The position numbers and the translations under genes were made by a program. Source: Flammeovirga pacifica (GTDB taxonomy: Bacteria; Bacteroidota; Bacteroidia; Cytophagales; Flammeovirgaceae). Taken from it: 64,000 nucleotides of DNA. Below the pieces are notes generated by a model, which did no database searches, was not told where the DNA came from, and saw only the letters and a list, made by a program, of their open reading frames with translations. This document shows, piece by piece, positions 20,301-28,600 of the stretch; within the stretch, counting starts at the first letter, position 1, and each line of letters opens with the position of its first letter. Location: positions 3,720,246 to 3,784,245 of the forward strand of contig NZ_JRYR02000001.1 in the NCBI RefSeq assembly GCF_000807855.2, written 5' to 3'.

Positions 20301-22034
20301 AAAATTGGAATCCAAGTAAACCTAAAATTCATAAATGGAAAGTTTGATATTATAGACGCAGGGTTTGCTGCCTTACTACAATTTAAAGGACCAAATCCAA
20401 TATATGCTTTCGGTATAGTGGGAGGCAAGTTTAATATTTTAGGAGGGATGGTTAAAGGAGAATGTAGCTTTGAATTTACACTAGGAGAACAATGTATTAT
20501 ACAAGGTGCAAGCCCATTGGGTGGAATGGAGATTATAGCCTCGATGTCCCCTTCTAATCAAAGCGAGGATGTAGATGTATTTTCGGCCCCACAAGTAGTA
20601 TTTAATGTACCTATTAATAAGACTATGCAACTTGTTGATCCTAATACTAATGAGAAGAAAAGCTATAAAATTAATGTTAAAAAGGTTCAATTAACTTCTA
20701 GGCAATCAGGAGATGCAATTTGTAATGTAGAATGGAATGAAGATAACACTACTTTAGTGTTACAGCCTGAAAGTATGCTAGAAAATGAAGCCGATTATGC
20801 TTTCTATATAGTGTTAGATTTTAGAGAAAAGAAAGGAGGTAAATGGGTGGCAGTTAATTCAGATGACGTCTTAGCAAAAGGTCTTAAATTTAAATCAGGA
20901 AAACGACCTGAGTATATTGACCATAGTAGAGTACTAGTAGCTTACCCGGTAGAAAGAATGATGAACCTTCATATTGAAGAATCTGATAAAGGATATCTTG
21001 AGATGGAACAAAAAGGTTGGGATTATTTATTTGAAGTAGACAATCCTGATAAATGGGAAGTAAAAGCAAGATTTACTAGTTATAATAAGGAAATCACATA
21101 CGGAGATATTAATTATAATGATAATCAAAAATTAGTGTCTTTTGATATCCCAACTGAAATGAAGACAGGTAAAATTTATACTATGGACTTAGTTCATTTA
21201 CCAAAAACATCATTTAATGTCGACGATAATGTTGTAGAAACTAAAGAAAATGTTCAGATAAATAACGGTGGTGAAAATAAGTCTTCTGTTGAAATAACTA
21301 AAAGAAATTCAACTGGAGAAGTGTTAGAATCTAACGAGGAAAAAGTGTTCTATACATCATCATTTAGAACAAGTCAGTGGAAAACATTCCCTGAAAAAAT
21401 AAGAAATCTTCATTTTTCAGAAGGAACAACAAGTGTTTTACCAGGATCGTTTAGATTCCAAATGAGCACGTTTTTTAATGCAATAAACAATGAAACGTTG
21501 GATGATATTGAAGTAAATGGGAGTAAAAATTCTGATCCGCTAATTAATATTAAAGTTGATTTCGAAGATCCTCATTTTAAACACTTGATTACCCCTTTAA
21601 TGTATTTTGAATATCCTTTGGCAGGAGCTGAATTAAATTGGAGAAATGCTGAAAGTGGTTTTGGGTGGGTAAAACCAACCAATTCTTTATATTTTGATGA
21701 TAACCATGAAAAAGGCAGTCTAACATTATCCGATGATGAACTATTATCCGGTAACTTAAACTATCATAATGGTTACAGGATCTTTTATAACCCAGATTAT
21801 TTTATAGGTAAAGACTTTAAAGATTTTCAAGCAGAATTGGAGGATTTAAATGATAAAGGTTTACTTAATATTACTAATCCAGTAGTTGAGAAAAAGATAG
21901 ATTTGATTCGTGTTGGAATTGGAGCACCAAAATTACAGGTAGGTGAATACCATATAATCTCAACCTATACTCTACCTGGTAAAAAAGTTCCATCATCAAC
22001 GTTTAAAATTAAAATGACAAATAATATTCAATAG
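17313..22034 (+). CDS. Giant secreted beta-rich protein, function unknown
   Basis: 1573 residues with a signal peptide (to ~20, NVFAS). The body is beta-rich and glycine-rich, with long stretches resembling repetitive beta-helix or beta-sandwich sequence. Around residues 1072-1180 there is a bacterial Ig-like (SbsA/Big_5-type) segment beginning ASMSPSNQSEDVDVFSAPQ and including VVFNVPINKTM. There is no T9SS sorting domain at the end (it finishes FKIKMTNNIQ), so if surface-exposed it needs another anchoring route or a partner. It sits 29 bases after the barrel gene and 4 bases before the FN3 gene, so it belongs to the same transcript. No known function. Confidence 0.72.
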   Translation: MKKTFIILLFIIGITNVFASVDDPISPAESKSSKFKFKKFRSFDVELPKEESLENKENFFNDDKEQPVSKKIANIRGALKKVKENKLFTSVFSEADLISLPVGIPKKVGNTEFIIVIDKVRLTPRGTLIDVGLVIDFPNSDQQLVFGAFDVAFSQERGFGGLGKLALLNNFEVNLSKDIRLNFKGTTQNGQTFVNWGCDGYQDMALDFEVIFNKDLIRPCDAEGNPIPKKEIIVPVTSHIETFDELIVAVNLPRFRMGEDHDRGFIFEASDVVYDQSETRNANIQFPENYHSTEFLEEDTNLWKGFYIRYAEVTMPSDFDKVMYENHSRDKAIKEAEIILTDQQKAEMAKSDSTALANASKHKTSFQVSNLIIDDYGLTANFQGHQLLSLEQGNLGGGWGLSLVHIEVEILKGQFIFANMSGDLQVPITDDNTLLAYVAEIRHGGDFHFYAENRETLPFAPFGDQSELLLDNTIITIELTDGIFYGALEIDGSMSVKSKDSSLELADIDFQGLLMETRAPYISVVAFGASSEAIAQKLSGKNLTINEIGMSATDGNVSLNVDATISLHSGSEGFGGGGAISVWAYRDNDGWKYNGTIVSKITIEASKTGVYDIKGTIAILQDDETYGDVFIGVVEAQLGPTCGASIGMEATVMFGKKDDLNYWYIDCLAILPEPGLTVGTISFQGFGGGLYYGMSKLPSDMVTASNIESATGGVYVPDASVSFGLKAIIIFAIPKKESMLAETTFEMTFNRGGGIRYAMFAGCASIMTPPMPPIKLEELASTVDNEAKKDANGEKQEVKNIEPEKVSYGSAYLKEGNSKVFAKILVEMDFLNNSFHGELSVTINAGAIEGGGVAVVHIEEESWYLHIGTNENPIQLSFLGGVEASSYFMFGDNLPSGFKAPKEVIDILGKDPTADIDNSRNESLISDGRGVAFGAAIKFGTPDLNFLMFYADIKAGLGFDLMVKNYGAGAVCANTGRQIGINGWFAQGQIYAYIKAKIGIQVNLKFINGKFDIIDAGFAALLQFKGPNPIYAFGIVGGKFNILGGMVKGECSFEFTLGEQCIIQGASPLGGMEIIASMSPSNQSEDVDVFSAPQVVFNVPINKTMQLVDPNTNEKKSYKINVKKVQLTSRQSGDAICNVEWNEDNTTLVLQPESMLENEADYAFYIVLDFREKKGGKWVAVNSDDVLAKGLKFKSGKRPEYIDHSRVLVAYPVERMMNLHIEESDKGYLEMEQKGWDYLFEVDNPDKWEVKARFTSYNKEITYGDINYNDNQKLVSFDIPTEMKTGKIYTMDLVHLPKTSFNVDDNVVETKENVQINNGGENKSSVEITKRNSTGEVLESNEEKVFYTSSFRTSQWKTFPEKIRNLHFSEGTTSVLPGSFRFQMSTFFNAINNETLDDIEVNGSKNSDPLINIKVDFEDPHFKHLITPLMYFEYPLAGAELNWRNAESGFGWVKPTNSLYFDDNHEKGSLTLSDDELLSGNLNYHNGYRIFYNPDYFIGKDFKDFQAELEDLNDKGLLNITNPVVEKKIDLIRVGIGAPKLQVGEYHIISTYTLPGKKVPSSTFKIKMTNNIQ

Positions 22035-22038
22035 CCTT

Positions 22039-24129
22039 ATGCTTAATAGAATAAACTTAATATATATCCTGACTTTGGGAATTCTATACTCAATTAATGC
22101 TCAAGATGAAGTATTAATTCCTGAAATAAAGGTACTAGGTAAAGTAACAGAAAGTGAAAACCATTTGAGGTGGGCTCCAAATAATTCTTTGTCTTGGGAT
22201 CTACTCAGAAAATATGGGTATAAAGTTGAAAGAATTACCACATTTAGAAATGGTAAACTTTTAGATAACCCCGAGAAAAAGTGGTTAATTAATAAGTTAT
22301 TACCTAAACCAGAAGAAGAATGGGGAAAAGCATTTGATGCAGATACATCAGATATGTATATCGCAGTGGCAGCTCAAGCTATTTATGGGACGTCTTTTGA
22401 TGTTTCTTCCTCATCTATGAATAATTCACCTTTAGCTTCTATAGTTCATCAAGTAAAAGAAAGAGAGGCAAGATTTTCATATGCATTATTTGGGGCAGAT
22501 CAATCAAAAAAAGTAGCAGAACTTTCTGGGATAAGTTGGACTGATAGAGAAATCAAAAAAGGAGAAAGGTATTTATATAGGGTGTATTCTTTGGTACCAG
22601 ATTCTATTGAAGTAATCAAAACCGGTAAGGTTTTATTAAATACAGATGATGTTAAACCATTACCCAAACCATGGAATGTAAATGCCTTTTATAGAGAAGG
22701 CCAAGTTCATATAGTATGGAATTGGTTTGTATTAAGTGATGTGTACAATAGTTATTGGGTGCAACGATCAGATAACAATGGAGCATCTTATACTGATTTA
22801 ACTGAGGTGCCGTTTGTTCAACCTTCAAAAGACACACCTTCACCTAACATGTTATTTGTAGACACATTAGGTAGTCAGACAGGTGATTTTTTATATAGAA
22901 TTAAAGGTAAAGATTCTTTTGGTGATTGGGGACCATATTCACCCCCTTATAAAGTAAATGTAAAAAACAGCATGAATTTTACTCCAAAGATTGATGTAAA
23001 GGAAGATGAAATTTCAGGTAATGTAAGGGTGTCTTGGGAAATAAAAGAGAATGAAAAAATTGGAGTGAAAGCTCTTTTACTTGTAAGAGGTGAAAATGAT
23101 AAAGTCTTTAAGGACACACTTAGTAAAAATATACCTGTTCAAACAGGTGATTTTCTAGATATTGGGCCAGGTCCTTCTAACTATTATAAGTTAGGAGCAC
23201 TTGGAGAAACAGGTGATATAAATTGGTCTTTGGTTTCTTTTTACCAGACGATTGATAGTATTCCACCTGATGCACCTAAAGGTTTGATAGCTACTATTGA
23301 TTCTTTAGGTAGAGTTGATATAGAATGGGACGAAAATATTGAGTCAGATATTTTAGGGTACAGAGTTTATCGTTCAAATGAAAAAAATGGGCAATATGCA
23401 CAAGTAACCAATAAAGAAATAAAAGCTATTTCTTTTCAAGATTCAATTAGTATAAAAGTATTAAATAAAAAAATCTTTTATAAGGTTCTCGCAATAGATT
23501 TAAGAGGTAATCCTTCTAACTTTTCAGATCCATTAGAAGTAGCTAGACCAGATATAATTCCTCCATCAGCACCTTTAATAGGCAAAACATCAAATACATC
23601 AAAAGGTCCTTCTTTTGAATGGTATCCGAGTGCAAGTAATGATGTAATGTATCATTTGATTTATAGAAAGGGAGCATCAAAAGCAGAGACGTGGGAACTT
23701 ATTAAGGAATACCAAAATCCTCTAGGAAAGCAAACATTTACTGATTCATCAATTGTTACAAATCAGGTTCATTATTATCTAATGATTGCAGTGGATGAAT
23801 CTGGGTTAGAATCTATTCCTACAAAACCTGTTGGCTTACATTCCTATGATAATAAAGTGAGGGCAGGGGTAAAAGATTTAAAGATTTCACGAAAAGAGAA
23901 TGCCATTGACTTAGACTGGGTTTCTCCAATCTCAGAAGAGTTCTTTGTAGATATATATAAATCAATTGATAACGAACCTATTCGTTTTTATAAAAGGTTA
24001 GATGGTGTATCAAGTAAATTTACTGATAATGAAGTAAAAGATGGAAAGGTATATTCATATAGAGTAAAAGTGAAATATAAAGAAGGAGGATCCTCAAATT
24101 ATAGTTCTAAAGTCGAACTGAAATATTAA
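22039..24129 (+). CDS. Secreted fibronectin type III repeat protein
   Basis: 696 residues. Signal peptide to ~22 (YSINAQ), then an N-terminal region (~23-205) without a recognised fold. At least three or four FN3-like modules follow, roughly at 212-310, 412-505, 510-605 and 611-696, with typical strands such as GRVDIEWDENIESDILGYRVYRS and NAIDLDWVSP. No catalytic residues or T9SS sorting domain are visible. FN3 arrays usually act as spacers or binding modules on secreted proteins. Starts 4 bases after the previous stop, so coupled expression with the 1573-residue protein is likely, and the two may form a pair. Confidence 0.75.
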   Translation: MLNRINLIYILTLGILYSINAQDEVLIPEIKVLGKVTESENHLRWAPNNSLSWDLLRKYGYKVERITTFRNGKLLDNPEKKWLINKLLPKPEEEWGKAFDADTSDMYIAVAAQAIYGTSFDVSSSSMNNSPLASIVHQVKEREARFSYALFGADQSKKVAELSGISWTDREIKKGERYLYRVYSLVPDSIEVIKTGKVLLNTDDVKPLPKPWNVNAFYREGQVHIVWNWFVLSDVYNSYWVQRSDNNGASYTDLTEVPFVQPSKDTPSPNMLFVDTLGSQTGDFLYRIKGKDSFGDWGPYSPPYKVNVKNSMNFTPKIDVKEDEISGNVRVSWEIKENEKIGVKALLLVRGENDKVFKDTLSKNIPVQTGDFLDIGPGPSNYYKLGALGETGDINWSLVSFYQTIDSIPPDAPKGLIATIDSLGRVDIEWDENIESDILGYRVYRSNEKNGQYAQVTNKEIKAISFQDSISIKVLNKKIFYKVLAIDLRGNPSNFSDPLEVARPDIIPPSAPLIGKTSNTSKGPSFEWYPSASNDVMYHLIYRKGASKAETWELIKEYQNPLGKQTFTDSSIVTNQVHYYLMIAVDESGLESIPTKPVGLHSYDNKVRAGVKDLKISRKENAIDLDWVSPISEEFFVDIYKSIDNEPIRFYKRLDGVSSKFTDNEVKDGKVYSYRVKVKYKEGGSSNYSSKVELKY

Positions 24130-24157
24130 TAATATCAAATTACTGAATAAAAATACT

Positions 24158-24862
24158 ATGAAAGTTAGAATTACTATTACATCCTTACTGTTATTTATTT
24201 TTTTCAACATAAATAATTTATTTGCTCAAATTATTTTAGAGAAAGGTAAGTACTATATAAAGCCTATGGTAAACACAAATGACCTTCCAGATGTTTCAAA
24301 TTCAGAATTTTCATGTAATACTAATTCAATTGTGGTTTATGAAGATAAAATGTCATCTTCTCCTTTTACAATAGATTTTCAATATACTTTTTATCACAAA
24401 TCTTATATGTACCGAGATGACACAAGAAAACCATGCTCACCTAAGGATTTGGGTACAAATAATTGTGTTTGTATTGAGTTGTCTAAAACGGAGTCGAATT
24501 TAATTTCAAAAGAGCACACCATAAATAGAGAAGGTGAGCTTTACGGGAGAATTGATAATCAGTCAGTTAATGTTAGTGGTGATGATTATAGATATTGGGT
24601 TATTTGGTATTACATAGACGAAGATAAGCCTATTAAGCAAGGTTCTAATAGTAAATTTAGAGCTCCCAATATCTTTGATAATATTAATGAGGAATATTAT
24701 TGGGTATTAACTTTTCTAAATGGAGAACAAAAAATAGACTCAACTTCCAGAATCATAGACATTAATGGAATGGATCAACTTCACTCAATACAAGTTGTGT
24801 CTTCTTCATTTAAATCTAAATGTTTACTTATGAAAAATGATGATGAAATAGCTTTAAAATGA
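24158..24862 (+). CDS. Small secreted protein, two-part member of the local three-gene family
   Basis: 234 residues, signal peptide to ~24 (NLFAQ). The first half has the C-x-C motif (TNNCVCIELSK) and ends VIWYYIDEDKPIK, like the 166-residue protein at 15027. The second half (EEYYWVLTFLNGEQKI ... SIQVVSSS) matches the second half of the neighbour at 24937 (EYHWLLTSFDGKELI ... TIQVVSK). No database family recognised. Probably a cell-surface or periplasmic accessory of this locus. Confidence 0.7.
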   Translation: MKVRITITSLLLFIFFNINNLFAQIILEKGKYYIKPMVNTNDLPDVSNSEFSCNTNSIVVYEDKMSSSPFTIDFQYTFYHKSYMYRDDTRKPCSPKDLGTNNCVCIELSKTESNLISKEHTINREGELYGRIDNQSVNVSGDDYRYWVIWYYIDEDKPIKQGSNSKFRAPNIFDNINEEYYWVLTFLNGEQKIDSTSRIIDINGMDQLHSIQVVSSSFKSKCLLMKNDDEIALK

Positions 24863-24936
24863 TCATTATTTTATATGTTAATAAACAAAACTTATCGTAA
24901 TTATCTAAGCTAAAATTATCATTCTTTGAAAGAATT

Positions 24937-25647
24937 ATGAATAATCTCTTACTAACAATCTCGCTATATTTTTTTCTGATAATTAAATCACATGGTCAAA
25001 TTACCATTCAAAAAGGACAGCATATTTTTGTAAATCATGCTATTTCAGCAATGAGTTGTTCAGACTGTAGTTTGACTTTTGATTGGATTGTTGATATGAG
25101 TTTAGACCAACAGGAATATATCGAACATGCAGGTAATACCTATATGATTACTCCAGAAACGGAGATTAATTTTAATTTTAGAATTATAAATGATTTTAGG
25201 CCTGATGATAACAACAATTGTAGCAGTTATGGACAAGACTATGAAAAAAATGCATCATGTAATTTTTGTTATCAATTTATTTATAAAAATTATTCCTATT
25301 TATGTCCTTTAAATGAATATGTGGGAATATACATACCTAACTTAGTATCACATACTCATAAGGTTAAGCCAAATTGTTTGTTGTTGACATATACTAGGGT
25401 ATTAATTGAGGACGATAGACCTAAAGTAAGTTCTTTAGAGAAAGGAATAAAAGGTTATGTCCCTCCTCTAATTTTTAAAACACTTGATTTAGAGTATCAT
25501 TGGTTACTAACAAGTTTTGACGGTAAAGAATTAATAATTAAAGATATTGAAGAACTAGATTCTAAATATTTGAATGATATAGTTACAATTCAAGTGGTAT
25601 CAAAACAGATCCAATCACAACCATTAATATTACCAAGCATTCTATAG
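24937..25647 (+). CDS. Small secreted protein, two-part member of the local three-gene family
   Basis: 236 residues, signal peptide to ~21 (KSHGQ). Cysteine-rich first half (SCSDCSLTF, SCNFCYQF) ending LTYTRVLIEDDRPK, then the second module EYHWLLTSFDGKEL and IQVVSK. Divergent paralogue of the protein encoded just upstream, probably from tandem duplication. The 74-base gap before it is the largest in the run and could hold an internal promoter, though I see no good match. It directly precedes the toxin gene by 40 bases. Confidence 0.7.
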   Translation: MNNLLLTISLYFFLIIKSHGQITIQKGQHIFVNHAISAMSCSDCSLTFDWIVDMSLDQQEYIEHAGNTYMITPETEINFNFRIINDFRPDDNNNCSSYGQDYEKNASCNFCYQFIYKNYSYLCPLNEYVGIYIPNLVSHTHKVKPNCLLLTYTRVLIEDDRPKVSSLEKGIKGYVPPLIFKTLDLEYHWLLTSFDGKELIIKDIEELDSKYLNDIVTIQVVSKQIQSQPLILPSIL

Positions 25648-25687
25648 ATTTTTTGAACTAAAAAACTAAGATTTTTTTAATACTAAC

Positions 25688-28600
25688 ATGAAGACTTTTA
25701 ACTCTATTACTTTATTTATTTTAGTCTTTTTGACTTCTCTTTCAGCCTTTGGACAAAGGTATCCTGTTCAGACAACGTTCATGATAACTCCCCCTTATCC
25801 AATAAGGTTATCTGATTATGCTCAAGTTGGAAATACTAAGACCCAAGCAAGTGTTTGGTTAAAAGACTTATCGCAGCCTGATTTACCTGTTAAATTAAAG
25901 TTGAGAATAGAAAATTCTCAGAAAAGATTAATATTAGAGACAAAACCAAGTTTTTCTCCTGAACCTATTCATCTTGTTGGGGGACAAACGGAGATTTTAG
26001 ATGCAATTGTTTTAGGTCAATATTTTGAGCTTAATAACTTAACAGCTATAAGTGGTAGTACTTCTTCAATTATTAATAATGGAGGACGTTTACCAGATGG
26101 TTTTTATAAATTTTCTTTAGAGGTTTTAGATTTTTATACAGGAAGAAAAATTTCAAATACAAGTACGGTTCAATGCTTTTTGGTACTAAGTGATCCTCCA
26201 TTATTAGTAATGCCGATGGATAAACAAAAAGTTATTGTAACAGATCCTCAATTTTTAAATTTCTCATGGACACCTAGACATCTTGCATCACCAAATAAAC
26301 CTCAAAATGTCACCTATAGATTTCAGGTTGTTGAAATTTTAAGAGATAATCAGCCTGCAGGAGATGCTTTTGCTTCTACAAACCCTATTATTGATGAGGA
26401 AGGAATTTCAGTACCAGCTTATCAATTAACAGCTTTAGATGCTCCTTTATTTCCTGGTAATAAATATGGCTGGCGAGTTCAAGCTTATGATGAAGATGAA
26501 AATGGTTTAATTAAGAATGATGGTTGGAGTGAACCGAGAATCTTTCAATTTGGCGATGCTTGTACTGAATGTGACGACTTTGCAATAGCTAATACAACAC
26601 ATTCAAGAGCTGAATTAATATGGTCTGGTAAAATAGAACATTCTACATATGAGGTTAGGTATAGAAGACAAGCAACAAAAGAAGATACAGATGAAATTCC
26701 TTGGAAAACAGATGAGTTTAATACTGATCAAGCAGTAATTAAACCATTGACAGATAACACCATTTATGAATTTCAAGTTCGAGGACTTTGTCTTGGAAAT
26801 CAAAAAGGTAATTGGTCAGAAATAAAAACGGCAACGACTGAAACTAAACCTGAATCAACCTATAGTTGTGATGGAGGACAAGTAATTATAGCTTGGGAGA
26901 ATGATGAACCATTAACTACTCCTATGAAAGTAGGGGAACAGTTTACTGCTGGAGATTTTGACATAACAGTAGTTGAAGATGATGTAAATAATGGAACACA
27001 CTCTGGTATTGGAATGATAAGAATTCAAGCCTTTAATAAAGTGTTCTTTAATGTGGAATGGGATGATGTTACTGTTAATACAGATAATAGATTAATTGAT
27101 GGAGAAGCATTAGTGACAGGTTCAGATACTGATATTATTCCACCGGAACTGGCGGCCGCGATTATGGATGGATTGGAGCAGTTAGATGCGGTTTTGGCAG
27201 AAGCAGAAGCAACGGCGGAGTTTATTGAAAATATTTTTGATAATCTTCCAGATGAGATAAAAAATGAAATTAGTGCAGGTAAAGCAGAGGTAGACGAAGC
27301 CAAAACAGAACTTGATAATGCGAAGGATATTTTAAAGGATGCAAAACGTTCTGGAAATGAACAGGCAATTGCAGTAGCAGAACAATCTGTAGAAACTGCA
27401 AAGGCAGCAAAAGCAACAGCAAGGGCTAGTAAGAAACAAGCTTTTGAGAAAGCATTGGATCATATCAAAAATGAGTTGCAAGAAAGTATAAAGCTTTTTG
27501 TAAAGTTAGCCAATGGAATTAACAGAACATTAAGCACGCCAAAAGGTCCAGGTAGGGCAACTGAAGCACGACGTACCATTCAAGCCGGAGATGAATTATT
27601 AGCCAAGCTAGAAAGCTTGGATGGGCTGACTTCCCAAGGTCCTTCAGATGAAGCAGAAGAGGCCGCAAAGCAAGAACAGGATGCAGCCTTAGCCGACTTA
27701 GTGAAGTTTATGGGGAATATCATCACGAGTATTCAAGGCAATGAACCATTGGATCCCTCGGGTGATGAGTTATTGACCGTAGATGAAAAATGGCAAGATG
27801 CACAAGGGGTATTGAGTAGATTTGAAGTAAAAAGTATTCCAGAAGCCTTTGAGATGACCCGTACAGCAGTATGGACGGTGAAGATGGTTTTTGAAACGAT
27901 GTATGCAACGACTGCGAATGATGATGGAGAAATTCAAAGTGGTGAAGGCTGGCATGCGACGGATCGTTTGATTTTTACAAAAGCTGACAATACAGCGTAT
28001 GGTTTTGATACTGGAGGGCGTGCCTTTGATATTGCGTATTATACACAAGTTGATTTATCAGCTTTTGGCGAGTCCAATTATGTTTTACCGTGGGTGGCAG
28101 CGAGTGAAATGAATTCGGTAACTGTAGGAATCACAGGAGCAACAGAAGGCGTACAATTTAAAAGTGCAGACGGTTCACTGACCGCCTCCGCTTCAGGAGA
28201 GACGGTGTCTTTAACGGCTCACAAATCTAAAAAAGACACGGAATGGATTGCTTATAAACAAGTAGAGGGAGAAGAAAAGATTGTCGGTAAAATCAATGTG
28301 CAATCCTATGAACCGCAGACAGATTACAAACTTTATATCTATGCAGTAAATGGACAAACCTTACCAGACGGGAACGCAATTCAGACCTACCTTAACAATA
28401 TCTATGGTCAGGCATTGATCAATTGGACAGTAGAGGTGAAAACGGACCTTGCTTATACAGGTTGGGATACACAGAAGAATGATGGAAAAATCGAAGTAGC
28501 TGGTTCAGGACAGTTGACCGCCTATACCGAAGAACAGAAAAACATCATCAAATACTTTAGGGATAATAATGATAAACCCAGAGGCAATGAGTTTGTCTTG

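Noticed and set aside
27152-27159. NotI site (GCGGCCGC) in the toxin gene as a sign of cloned or vector DNA
   Set aside because: It lies in an uninterrupted reading frame within a generally GC-richer block, with no vector sequence nearby.
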